NCBI GenBank assembly: GCA_041660965.1
Contig: JBAZVH010000001.1
Coordinates: 310,001-374,000 of the forward strand
Reading direction: 5' to 3'
Length of the DNA: 64,000 nt
From: Candidatus Gracilibacteria bacterium
GTDB lineage: Bacteria > Patescibacteriota > Gracilibacteria > BD1-5 > JAGOOR01
Notes under the pieces: generated by a model
Databases searched by the model: none
Seen by the model: only the letters and a program-made list of their open reading frames with translations
Told to the model about the DNA's origin: nothing
In this document: positions 43,250 through 52,319 of the stretch, one piece after another
Position numbering within the stretch: position 1 is the stretch's first letter
Layout: every line of letters begins with the position of its first letter
Made by a program: the position numbers and the translations under genes

Positions 43250-43298
43250 AATTTCCTTATTTTTTCTTTCTTCTCTTTTATTTTTTATTTAATTTTAT

Positions 43299-43496
43299 AT
43301 GTCTGCATTTTTTATTGATTGCAATGGCAATACCGTTGAACGCACAAAATGTGAAATCTACACTCGTGTGATGGGATACTACCGACCTGTAAGCCAATTT
43401 AATAATGGAAAGAAATCAGAATTTTATACTCGTACCTACTTTGATGAGGCAAAGAGCGATAATTCTTGTTTTATGACTCAATACGGGGCAGCTTAG
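43299..43496 (+). CDS. Stand-alone glycyl-radical subunit of NrdD
   Basis: 65 residues. TKCEIYTRVMGYYRPVSQFN with GKKSEF matches the C-terminal end of NrdD, where the Gly of RVxGYxRPV carries the radical and the Cys of RTKCE is the fourth zinc ligand. It has its own ATG, 49 T-rich bases after the nrdD stop and in another reading phase (+1). It should bind NrdD by sharing the zinc site. The C-terminal DNSCFMTQYGAA extends past the usual end. The autonomous radical protein GrcA, which repairs pyruvate formate-lyase, is the nearest known analogy. Confidence 0.85.
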   Translation: MSAFFIDCNGNTVERTKCEIYTRVMGYYRPVSQFNNGKKSEFYTRTYFDEAKSDNSCFMTQYGAA

Positions 43497-43565
43497 ATAC
43501 AAAGTTTATTTGGTTGAGTTTGTTTTGTTGGTTTAGTCGGTTCTACCTCCATGCCACCTAGAGGC

Positions 43566-43687
43566 GAGAGTCCGAGAGGAAATACTGTCTGAGCGTCATG
43601 AAAAACAAAAATAAGCTGCCAATATGGCGAGCGAGTTTATTTCCTTTCGGTGGTTTTGGGTACTTTTGCCATCAAAAGTACCAGAAG
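43566..43687 (+). repeat. Hairpin-rich repeat element, copy B
   Basis: CCGAGAGGAAATA pairs with TATTTCCTTTCGG; the end hairpin is GTACTTTTG CCAT CAAAAGTAC. It lies between the small radical gene and nrdG. The inner hairpin differs from copy A (GCC AATAT GGC). Confidence 0.85.
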
Positions 43688-43752
43688 GCCGCCAGAAATT
43701 AAAGTGGTTTGATGACCTGGCTTCGCCTAGGGTGCCTATAACTTTTCAATCT

Positions 43753-44454
43753 ATGCTCCTCTCTGGCATCAAAAAATCCACCCTTCTCGATTATCCTGGC
43801 AAAGTCGCTACGATTGTTTTTACCATGGGATGCAATATGCGTTGTGGGTATTGTCACAATAGCGAATTTGTTTTGCCAGAAAAGATGAAAGAAATTTGTC
43901 ATGACTGTATCAGTGAGGATGTCTTTTTTCGTTTCTTGAAAACAAGGACTGGTTTTCTCGATGGCGTGGTGGTCTGCTGAGGTGAACCAACGATTCATAG
44001 TGATTTACCAAACTTCTGCCGAAAAATCAAAGAAGCCGGCTTTCTCGTCAAGCTCGATACCAATGGAAGTAATCCTGATATGCTCGAACGGCTCCTTGAT
44101 GAAGGAATATTGGATTATGTCGCCATGGATATCAAATATCCTCTCGAGCAATATCGAATTGTCAGTGGTGTAGAATTTGATATAACACTCTATCAAAAGA
44201 GCATTGCGCTGATTATGGCTCGTCTCCCTAACTACGAATTTCGCACGACAGTCATCAAGGGTGTTCACTCTGAAGAGGATATGAAAAAAATTGGCGAGAC
44301 GATTCAATGAGCAAAGAATTATTATCTCCAGAATTATCGTCCATGAAATACACTGGATCCAAACTTTGTGTGAGGAAGCTTTCTCGAATCAGAACTTCTC
44401 GAACTCCAAAAAATCATGGAACCATATGTGGAGAAATGTGGAGTAAGAATGTAA
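43753..44454 (+). CDS. nrdG: Anaerobic ribonucleotide reductase activating enzyme
   Basis: 233 residues. Radical SAM cluster GCNMRCGYCHN (C-x3-C-x2-C); GEPTIHSDLP follows the TGA-encoded glycine of the GGEP motif; DIKYPLEQY near residue 115. It cleaves S-adenosylmethionine to create the glycyl radical on the NrdD tail. Start chosen at MLLSGIKKSTLLDYPG, the family start; an upstream in-frame ATG at 43624 lies inside the repeat element and is disregarded. Third gene of the nrdD unit. Confidence 0.94.
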
Positions 44455-44493
44455 TTCGCTCAAGGTTTTATTAGTTTAATTGGCTTGTTTGTT

Positions 44494-44611
44494 GCCCCCT
44501 TGATAAAGGGGGTGGACAATAAGAGTGAAGATGGGGGATTTGTGAATCATAAAACCCTTACTTGGTATTTGTTCGGTGAAAATCCCCCCTACCCCCCTTT
44601 ATCAAGGGGGC
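44494..44611. repeat. 118-base inverted-repeat element
   Basis: Perfect 19-base terminal inverted repeats (GCCCCCTTGATAAAGGGGG at 44494-44512, its complement at 44593-44611), with a second internal pair GGGGGATTT / AAATCCCCC. It lies between converging nrdG and Nudix genes. Half-units occur in uvrC (46711) and serS (53439). Confidence 0.85.
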
Positions 44612-44653
44612 ATTTTTACATATTCCTTCTTTTTTATTTTTTCAAAAGTTGTC

Positions 44654-45127
44654 TTAACTCTCATCTCCATCATCCTCAAACGCTTCGAGAACAATCTCAC
44701 GAATCCTCTCAAAGATTTCCCCTTTGGGGATTTTTTCTATTTCTTCCGGCGTTTTCCAAGTGTAGTCATAAATTTCCGCATCCTGTTTCTTGAGTGCCCC
44801 TGAGACAACTTCCGCGAGGAAAAATTCTTCATATTTTCTCACAGGACCTCGATGATTCGTATATTCTATCACTTGCACTCTGATAGGCCTTGGAAGCAAA
44901 GTAATACCTTTCTCTTTTGATGACTCTTCTTCTGTAATAAGACTAATTTTCAGCCCAAGCTCTTCATATGCTTCTCGAATAAAAGCATCTTGAAAAGTTT
45001 CCTCTTTCCCCACGTGCCCTCCTGGGAGTGTCCATGGATTATTTATTCTATGTTTCATGAGCAGTACTCGTCACTGAGAATCAAAAATAACTCATCGGGC
45101 AGAGAATTCAAGGGTTGGTTTAGTCAT
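44654..45127 (-). CDS. Nudix hydrolase
   Basis: 157 residues. MTKPTLEFSARGVIFDSQGR start; LPGGHVGKEETFQDAFIREA followed by YEELGL is a canonical Nudix box (G-x5-E-x7-REAxEELG). C-terminal EDDGDES acidic tail. It probably cleans up modified nucleotides. It follows uvrC on the same strand 30 bases later, suggesting one transcript. No TGA glycine. Confidence 0.92.
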
Positions 45128-45157
45128 ACGGAGAGTATAGTTTTTTCTGGAGAAATA

Positions 45158-47131
45158 CTAGCCCTGCAGAATCCCATGATCCTGCAATATAAGTGCTGTT
45201 TTCTTTCCAAATGCTTTTTCTGCTTTTTCCAGTGGCCATGTCTGAAGTTCTTCTACACGAGAAATTTGTGAGAGAATTTTTCGGCGAGCGACAGGACCGA
45301 TGCCAGGCAGTTCATCAAAGATGGTTTTCGTATATCACTTTTCTCGTGATGCACGATTATAATTTATCGCAAATCTGTGTGCTTCATCACGGATTTTTTG
45401 CAGGAGCATCAGTTCGGGAGACCCCTTTTCAAGAAGAACTGGCCCAGACTGTCCTGGTAAGAATACTTCTTCTTCTCTCTTTGCGAGGGAGATGATGTAA
45501 GGAATAGTTTGTTTGACCTGGATACTCGGGTCAAGCCCGAGTATGACGGAATCAATTCTCTCATTTTGCATTTTGCTCTTTGCATTCTGTATTGCGAGCA
45601 AAGCTCGCCCGAGTTGTCCTTTTCCTCCATCAATAATAATCAGATCAGGCCAAGGATTTTCACCACGAAGAGCCGCGAGCGTGCGTCGTGTAAGAATTTC
45701 TTCCATTGAAGCAAAATCGTCAATTACTCCAGTTTTTAGAGTCTTAATCCGATATTTTTTATACCGTTTTGAATCTGGTTTCCCATTCACAAGGACGGAT
45801 TTACTCGCGACCGTATGTCCCCCATGAGAATGGGAAATATCGAAACATTCGAAGATAATATCATTTTTTATTCCTTCTTTCTTCTCTTTTATCTTTGCTC
45901 TTTGCTCTCAAAAAAGAATGTTGAGAAGATTGATCATATCTTTTTTCCCGAGCGTCGCTTTTTTAAATCCTTCCATAGTCTCTCGATACGCGAAATTAAG
46001 AAGGTTGGTATGGGCAAATTCAAGTAAACGAACTTTTTCTCCTCGAACTGGATGTTTCACGAGTACCTTTTCTGAAGCGATAAATTCAGCAAATTCTATG
46101 CAAGATTCCAGAGTAATATCAGTAAAAAGAATCGTCTGTTTTTTTTCAGAGAGAATACCATGCTCACCGATATATTGAAGTGTCGCATGAGCAAAAAGGT
46201 CTTCTATATCTTCACTCAGTGGATTCTCGAGTCGGTATTCATAGACTCCGACCGTCATGCTGTTTTTCACTTCCACAAATGAAATAAATACCTGTCCATA
46301 TTTTTCTAGTCCTGTTACTACGAGAGCATCTCCGTCAATAACATCTCGCACAATTTGGCGATTCCCGGTTGCCTCAATTTGCTCAATCATACCTTTATAT
46401 TCTTGTGCCTGTTCAAATTCCCGTTTTTGTGCCGCTTGTTGCATCTTCTCCCGCAGGTCTGCGAGTATACCTTCATGCTTCCCCCGTAAGAATTCGCGCG
46501 CTTGTTCGATTCTCTCGAGATAGATGTGAATCTTTGCTAGATCTCACGTGCAATGCCCTGGACAAAGACCGAGATGCGTATCAATACAAGGTATTCCTTT
46601 TGTTTTCTGCAGTTCTTGATAGGATTCATGATTTCACAGTCTGAAAAGTTTTCGCACAAAACGGACATATTTTCTCACATCAAAATATTGACTGTATGGA
46701 CCAAAATATTCAGCCCCCTTTGTAAAGGGGGATACACCATCTTGTGAGTGTCAGGGGGATTTTTTCGTTATTCAAGTAGTCGGTTTGAATCGAGTCTTTA
46801 CTAGGCAAGGGATTATGTCGGAAGTAATTGTAATGTAGGAAAGATTCTTTCCATCTTTCATCAGGACATTATATTTTGGTTGATTCTTTTTAATCAGATT
46901 CGTCTCCAGCATCAGTGCTTCGATATCACTCTTGGTCTCAATATAATCAATCTTCATAATGAATTTAATCATCTTTTTCTTTGCGAAATTCAGTGAGGCA
47001 TTGGGCACAAAATACGACCGAACACGGGCACGGAGATTATTGGATTTACCAATATAGACAATACTTCCTTTTGCATTTTTCATCAAATAAACACCAGGGC
47101 ACGTCGGAAGATGAGAGTAGAGAGATTTCAT
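45158..47131 (-). CDS. uvrC: Excinuclease ABC subunit C with two repeat insertions
   Basis: 657 residues. The GIY-YIG nuclease domain has CPGVYLMKNAKGSIVYIGKS and NLRARVRSYF. A UVR motif lies near EFEQAQEYKGMIEQIE. The RNase H-like domain has CFDISHSHGG and LIIIDGGKGQL, and helix-hairpin-helix ELPGIGPVARRKIL. It cuts both sides of lesions with UvrAB. Two stretches are repeat-encoded: SPGHSQDGVSPFTKGA before FGPY, and NAKSKMQNERIDSVILGLDP in the RNase H domain. Several TGA glycines. Confidence 0.96.
45520..45597 (-). repeat. Repeat insertion within uvrC RNase H domain
   Basis: Hairpin ATACTCGGG TCAAG CCCGAGTAT at 45522-45544 plus a TTTTGCATTTTGCTCTTTGCATT copy of the dispersed T-rich repeat at 45563-45594, translated in frame. 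Confidence 0.8.
46711..46760 (-). repeat. Repeat insertion within the uvrC N-terminal half
   Basis: AGCCCCCTTTGTAAAGGGGG with a downstream GGGGGATTTTT, the same half-unit type as the 44494-44611 element. In frame, giving SPGHSQDGVSPFTKGA. Confidence 0.75.
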
Positions 47132-47235
47132 AAACTGTGAGTATCATAATGATTTTTACTGAAAGAAGAAACTCCATAATTTTTCATTTGATTTTTCTAT
47201 GCCATAAATATACTTCATAATATCATTATAAATTT

Positions 47236-47631
47236 ATGTCTTTACTTGATACTCGTCTGAAAACTGAAGAAAAAAGGACCACCTTTGGTTCAATAACACG
47301 CATCTATCGCCACGGGCATACTATCATCGACCCTTCAACTGGGGCACGTGTAGAAGATACGCTCAAACAGAGAGAGATACGTCAGAGCATGAGAAATGAG
47401 CTAGCTGCTAGGAAAATTATTTTTGCTCTTCGAGATAGATGTGTACGACCATGTATGCATATCCCTTCATCTAAAGAGTTAGCTGAAGCATTTTGAGCTC
47501 TCCGAGATTTATGGCTTCTATTGCCCCCCATCAAACGTCGCAGATGAGAATCAAATAAAACATTTTTTCTTCGAACACTCCATGAAGTCAGCGCCTTTCG
47601 ACAAGTAGATATGTTTGCACAAGATAAATAG
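47236..47631 (+). CDS. Basic small protein, unknown
   Basis: 131 residues, rich in Arg and Lys. MSLLDTRLKTEEKRTTFGS start; middle CVRPCMHIPSSKELAEAF, then two TGA glycines and PIKRRRGESNKTFFL. No transmembrane segment. Charge and size could suit a nucleic-acid binder, but I see no known motif. It starts 104 bases from the divergent uvrC start. Confidence 0.7.
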
Positions 47632-47715
47632 TTTTACATTATCTGAGAATATACACTATCACGAGCTTGCTTTTTACCCTCTCACTCTATAATATGGGGA
47701 CTTAATCATTTCACC

Positions 47716-48765
47716 ATGTATACTCGCCGAGCTCTCGCACAAAAAAAGACAAAAATTTCACTCTGAGTCAAGCTTATCACGACTCTCATTATCCTCGTTA
47801 TCTATGGATTTCTCTGGATTATATGGACGGGCAGTGTCGGTATCAAGGCATACCAAAAAGTCACTCTTCCTGCTGGTGCGAGTGCCAGTCAGCTAGATAC
47901 TATCCTCGAGTTTCCTGTCTCTCATACCCGTTATCGTCTGTGGTATGGACTTTTTGGGCCTGAATTGAGTTTAAAACAAGGAACCTATAAGATCGATGAA
48001 TCAGTCACAACGATTGGTGAGCTCTTTGAAGCACTCAAAAATCCTGTTCCAACAGAAGACGATATTATGCTGCTTCCTGGTTGGCACAAAGGTGAGATAG
48101 CATCTAAAATGAAAGAACAATGAGTCATCGGTGATCTCCTTATAGAAGAGCAAACACTTATCACAACATTTACTCCAAAATACCCATTTCTTGCCGGAAA
48201 AACATCGCTTGAAGGATTTCTGATGCCGGATACCTATCGTATCACAGGCAGTGCTTCTGTAGAGGATGTTGTGGGGAAAATGCTTCAAAATTTTAATCGA
48301 CGAATCTATCAGCCATTTCTCGAAACTGGGAAGCCGTTGGACGCTTTCTATGATGTCCTCACACTCGCCTCTATCGTCCAGGAAGAGGAAAAAAGCGCTT
48401 CCAATGTCCCAGTAGTAGCTGGTATTTTGAAGAAACGCCTCCGAGAAGGGATGAAGCTCGGAGCAGATGTCTCAGTATGTTATGAAGAGCTGATTCCAGG
48501 ATGAGAGTGCCAAAAGTTTGTCAATAAATATTACAGTAATTCACGGGAAGTACGACAAGCAAAAAATTACCGATACGATACGAGAAATATCGTCGGCCTT
48601 CCTCCGACACCGATTGCAGGAGTGACAAGCGATACTTTCTTTGCGACACTCAATGCAACCGCTGACGGCACTGCCCTCTTCTATCTCCATGATATGCAAT
48701 GAATTCTCCATACCGCTGCTACCGATGCCGAACATGAACAAAATAAAACCACCTATCTCAGATAA
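47716..48765 (+). CDS. mltG: Endolytic murein transglycosylase MltG
   Basis: 349 residues. N-terminal transmembrane helix (KLITTLIILVIYGFLWIIWT), LysM-like region, and the YceG catalytic core LASIVQEEEKSASNVPVVAG with the catalytic Glu, then NIVGLPPTPIAGVTSDTF (usually GLPPGPI) and a TALFYLHDMQG segment. It cuts nascent glycan strands and sets their length. TATAAT at 47688-47693. Several TGA glycines. Its end overlaps the next gene by 41 bases. Confidence 0.93.
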
Positions 48766-49351
48766 AAGCACTGTTCGTGCTGAAGTGAAACGAAGAGTCT
48801 CACTTCTCAGTGAGGAGGAGAAAAATGAGGGTTCAAAAAATATCTGTCTACAGCTTATTTGATTACGGGAGATTCAGAATGCTTCTCGTGTGTATGCGTA
48901 TCAATCCTTGAGTGATGAAGTTTGTCTGGATACTTTGATAAAATGGGCTCTTGCTCAAAAAAAACAAGTTTTTGTTCCTAACTCTGCAAAACAGAAATGA
49001 GGTTTCGGAGGACAAACTGTTTGAGCGGGATGAAAAAAGACTTGATGATGAAATGAGACTATAGCGAGTTTTTGTCCTCTGAACGCTTTTGGTACTTTTG
49101 GCGACAAAAGTACAAAGAGTGATATTGAAGTGACATCTTCCTCAAGTGTTATTCTTGCCCCCTGAAGAGCGTTTACCCTTTCTGGAAAACGTATTGGTCG
49201 CGGAGGTGGTTGGTATGATAGATTTCTTAAAGAGTATCCGAATTTTTATACCATCGGTGTGTGTTTTGATTGCCAGATATTTCCTGAGTTACCACAGGAC
49301 GAGTGGGATATTGTTGTAAATAAAGTTATTACTTGAAAAACAAAGTCATAG
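48725..49351 (+). CDS. 5-formyltetrahydrofolate cyclo-ligase with repeat insertion
   Basis: 208 residues. SDKSTVRAEVKRRVSLLS start, basic helix, and the family signature ILAPGRAFTLSGKRIGRGGGWYDRFL (split here: RIGRGGGWYDRFL is the folate/ATP loop). Copy C of the hairpin element (48995-49118) is translated in the middle, adding about 41 residues with nine TGA glycines. The protein end and TAG come from another repeat (GTCATAG). It forms 5,10-methenyl-THF from 5-formyl-THF and feeds formyl donors to Fmt. A start at 48734 is also possible. Confidence 0.85.
48995..49118 (+). repeat. Hairpin-rich repeat element, copy C (inside the cyclo-ligase gene)
   Basis: GGAGGACAAA pairs with TTTGTCCTCT, where copies A and B have GAGAGGAAATA / TATTTCCTTTC, so both arms changed together. 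End hairpin GTACTTTTG GCGA CAAAAGTAC. Confidence 0.85.
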
Positions 49352-49425
49352 ACATAGTGATAGTCATAGGAGGGAATTTTTGGTTCGGATAACCTATAAA
49401 ACAAACTAAACCAAATAAACTTGAT
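49340..49425. repeat. GTCATAG and T/A-rich dispersed repeats
   Basis: agtcatagacatagtgatagtcatagg, followed by a stretch (acaaactaaaccaaataaac) that is the complement of gtttatttggttgagtttgt at 43503. Related GTCATAG units lie at 3150, 55007, 55078 and 57993. Confidence 0.6.
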
Positions 49426-49427
49426 TT

Positions 49428-51017
49428 TTACTCCTGCCCACACAGAGGCCAGTAATTATTGCGATTGATAGGAAGTGTCGTGCGACAGAGACATGCATTC
49501 GAATAGGTAGCAGGATCAGTGAGTTGTCCTATCTTGCATGTGAGATATGCAGAGATTTCTCCAGAAACAGTCGTTGCTGTTGTGCCTGGCTCCCCCATTG
49601 CTTGCTTGAGGATTGCTCGAAAGAGATGAGGTATCCCCATATCATAGAGTACAAAAGTCTGTGTAGGGACATACCAATCATTAATAGTCATATTAAAATC
49701 AGTATCTGCAGGATTTATCTTGAGATCTTTATTTTCAGTTAAATCGATCGTCTGGGCAGGAAGTGAATAAGTGATATTTTTGAGAAAAATATTTTGAGCT
49801 TCTTTTGTGAGGAGGAATTGAACAAATTTAATTGCTGGGTCATTCTTTCCGTCTTTTTTATCTCGATTTTTACCATCTTTTGTCAGTGCGAAATACGTAT
49901 ATTTTGCGAGATTTGTCTGCTTCTTCGGTTCGATTTCTTCCTGAGGGATTGTAGCAATACGCAAATTTTTGAGAAATGTCGGAGAAAGTTCTCCATCCTG
50001 TTTTGCACGCTGCAGAGCGATCTTGATATCCTGATACGTACTCGGGTAACCGATTAGTGTCGCTATCTTGCCTCGAACAAAGAGATCGGTCGTTGTCAGA
50101 GTCTCTGCAAATTGTGACTGAAATCGATTCAGATTGTTTGGTACACGACGAAAGCCGAGATAATACTCTATAACAGCACGAGAATCGATAGAATTGACGC
50201 TCGTATAATTATTTTGTGCTCATTTTTTTTGTGCTATCAGAAGGGCTACAATATCAGCACTTGCTGGTGTCTCACGACCATATCCCATATTCGTAAAAGC
50301 AGGTACCTCCGCCTCCTCAGGAGATTTCGTTGTCGGAGAAACTGGAGAAAGAGCATCTTGGCCCAAATTCACGGGAGACATACTGGATGGTGTTTCTGTT
50401 TTTTTCAAAATTTCAGAAAACGTATCCCATTGTGTCGGAACTTGGGAAACCAATTCACGATTATAATAAATACCCATTGGTTCAAATCCAAACGGTACTC
50501 CTCGTAACCCCTGCACGATCAAATCTTTGCCATCCACTTTTTCCTTTTCAGAAAAGATAAGTTCTTCAAAAAAGAGCTTGTGAAAACGAGTTTCAAAATC
50601 TGCAAAATCAACCATATTTCATCCCAATGAATTGATATATTGATCAAAGAATCGATAGCCCCCATGATTGGGAACCATGATAATGTCTGGCGACTGTCCG
50701 GCATTGATCACTCTCGGTAATATATCGATATAATCATCATAGGAGGCAAAATTTCTCACATCCAGCTTCATATCACTTCGACCAAGATAGGTGTTAAATC
50801 ATGCATTCAGAGCCGTCAATGTTTTTGAATCCATTCCAAAAGTCCATATGGATACCTCTTTACTTACAGGATTAAAACCTTTTCCAGCAGCCGTCTTGCC
50901 CGATCCAGACATAAAAACTATCAGGGCAAAAATAATGAAAATAATACCACATACGATACTAACAAAAATCCATTTTCGGATATTTGTTACAGGTGGTGTT
51001 GGGAGAATTTCTGGCAT
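49428..51017 (-). CDS. Extracellular solute-binding protein (ABC sugar type)
   Basis: 529 residues. MPEILPTPPVTN start (chosen because the upstream gene stops 4 bases before it), one membrane anchor helix (IFVSIVCGIIFIIFALIVFM), then a type-1 solute-binding fold: VSIWTFGMDSKTLTALNAGF, PDIIMVPNHGG, LRGVPFGFEPMGIYYN and KFVQFLLTKEAQNIFL. It would bind an oligosaccharide or similar ligand outside the membrane. No permease or ATPase lies nearby. A loop rich in Ser, Pro and Thr (about residues 245-275) may be a further insertion. Confidence 0.88.
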
Positions 51018-51021
51018 AAGA

Positions 51022-51639
51022 TTAATGTGCGAGGACAAGTCTAGCGGAAATGGAATATGTCGCTGGTCACACTTCGGTTCCAGCTGTTGTGGCATCTACT
51101 TGGTATTTATTTTGATGGGCTTTTGATTCGAATTCTGTTCCTGAAAATGACACTTTCAGTTCCCCACCATCCATTGTAACTGCAGTAGAAAAGTTGCGAA
51201 GAATTTTGTTAGGAGAACGCTGGTCTGTGAATACCACCAATTCATCTCAATGACAGATTAAAGATCCTATCTCTGTTCAAAAGGTTGTAGAGATTTTGAG
51301 TTTCGTATTCTTGTCTGTAATGATTTGGTCTTCTGACTTGAGAATCATGAGAAAATCTGCGATAGATATGGTGTGGTCTTGCATCCTTCTCGCTAAAACA
51401 GTCATCTTGGCATTTCCAAAAATCAGACTAGTAAATTCTGCATCAGACAGATTTTCTAGATTTTCTCGAGATTGATAGTATTCGCGAGCACGCAGTATAG
51501 CATCTTCAGTCGGATGAACGGAGTCAAGAATACGACTGACTTCCTTATTGTGTTTATCTTGTGTGGGCTGACAGGCAGTACCCGTAAAAGCAATAGTGCC
51601 CGACAGAAGAGCGGCTCGTAAAGTAGATGAAAGTTTCAT
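51022..51639 (-). CDS. Exported protein, paralogue of the next lipoprotein
   Basis: 205 residues. Signal peptide MKLSSTLRAALLSGTIAFTG with Cys at residue 23 (GTAC), suggesting lipid attachment, though the lipobox is weak. A helical middle (DAILRAREYYQSRENLENLS) is followed by a beta-rich C-terminus (GSLICHGDELVVFTD; GGELKVSF). The C-terminal pattern recurs in the protein at 51689-52276. No known family. The stop is 4 bases before the solute-binding protein start. Confidence 0.75.
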
Positions 51640-51688
51640 AAAACAAGTTATACCCTCTGAGTATATACTATTTTCTTCTTAAATGCAA

Positions 51689-52276
51689 CTATTTTCCATC
51701 TTCGGAATGTCCAACGGTAAAGGTGAGGGTATGGTCACCACGAATAAGCGTAAGACATTCTCCAGATGTAGTCGCTTCTATGGGTTGATTGGAGGCAAAA
51801 AATTCTCATGTTTTTCATTCTAAAACCGTATATATTGGTGGGGTTTGTGCTTCATGAATACCAGAAAAAACGAGAGTGTATTCAAGCGCTGTACGTAGCT
51901 CATCGGGAGTTATATCTTCTGTTCTGATAAGATCTCCAAGCGTCCACAAATGCGATACGACATCTGCCATACGATTCGCCAGATCCTCCTCCATACCGCT
52001 CTTTTCATAGGTGGCGCAAAGTATATTAAAGTAAGTAGTGGTATTGGGACCTTCATCAAGCCGTTTATAGAGTGCGTGAATATCTGGATTATCACGGAGA
52101 AACTGTATTCGATCGGTCGCTGGAGAATGTCCAACGTCCTCCTCTGTGAGAGTCATAGTATCAGCCACTTGTGCAGCGGTAATGCCTTGTGTATGCGATA
52201 CTGCTTCTTCATGAGGTTTACACGAAGCAAGCGTTGCTGCCGCTGTCGCAGCAAGAAGAAAATGTGGTAGTTTCAT
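51689..52276 (-). CDS. Lipoprotein, unknown
   Basis: 195 residues. Signal peptide with a clear lipobox (ATLASCK, Cys at residue 19). Middle helical domain DRIQFLRDNPDIHALYKRLD; C-terminal GECLTLIRGDHTLTFTVG similar to GSLICHGDELVVFTD of the neighbour. Two paralogues in tandem before a solute-binding protein suggest accessory ligand-binding or adhesion proteins. Function unknown. Two TGA glycines. Confidence 0.78.
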
Positions 52277-52319
52277 AAAAAATATTTTATGTATGATACT
52301 GATTTTTTATCTATGTCAA

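Noticed and set aside
43624..43752. A longer NrdG start giving a 43-residue N-terminal extension.
   Set aside because: The extension lies inside the hairpin repeat copy B; MLLSGIKKSTLLDYPG is the family start.
45509..46178. Overlapping plus-strand open frames in the uvrC region.
   Set aside because: They are shadows of the continuous uvrC frame, which has conserved domains throughout.
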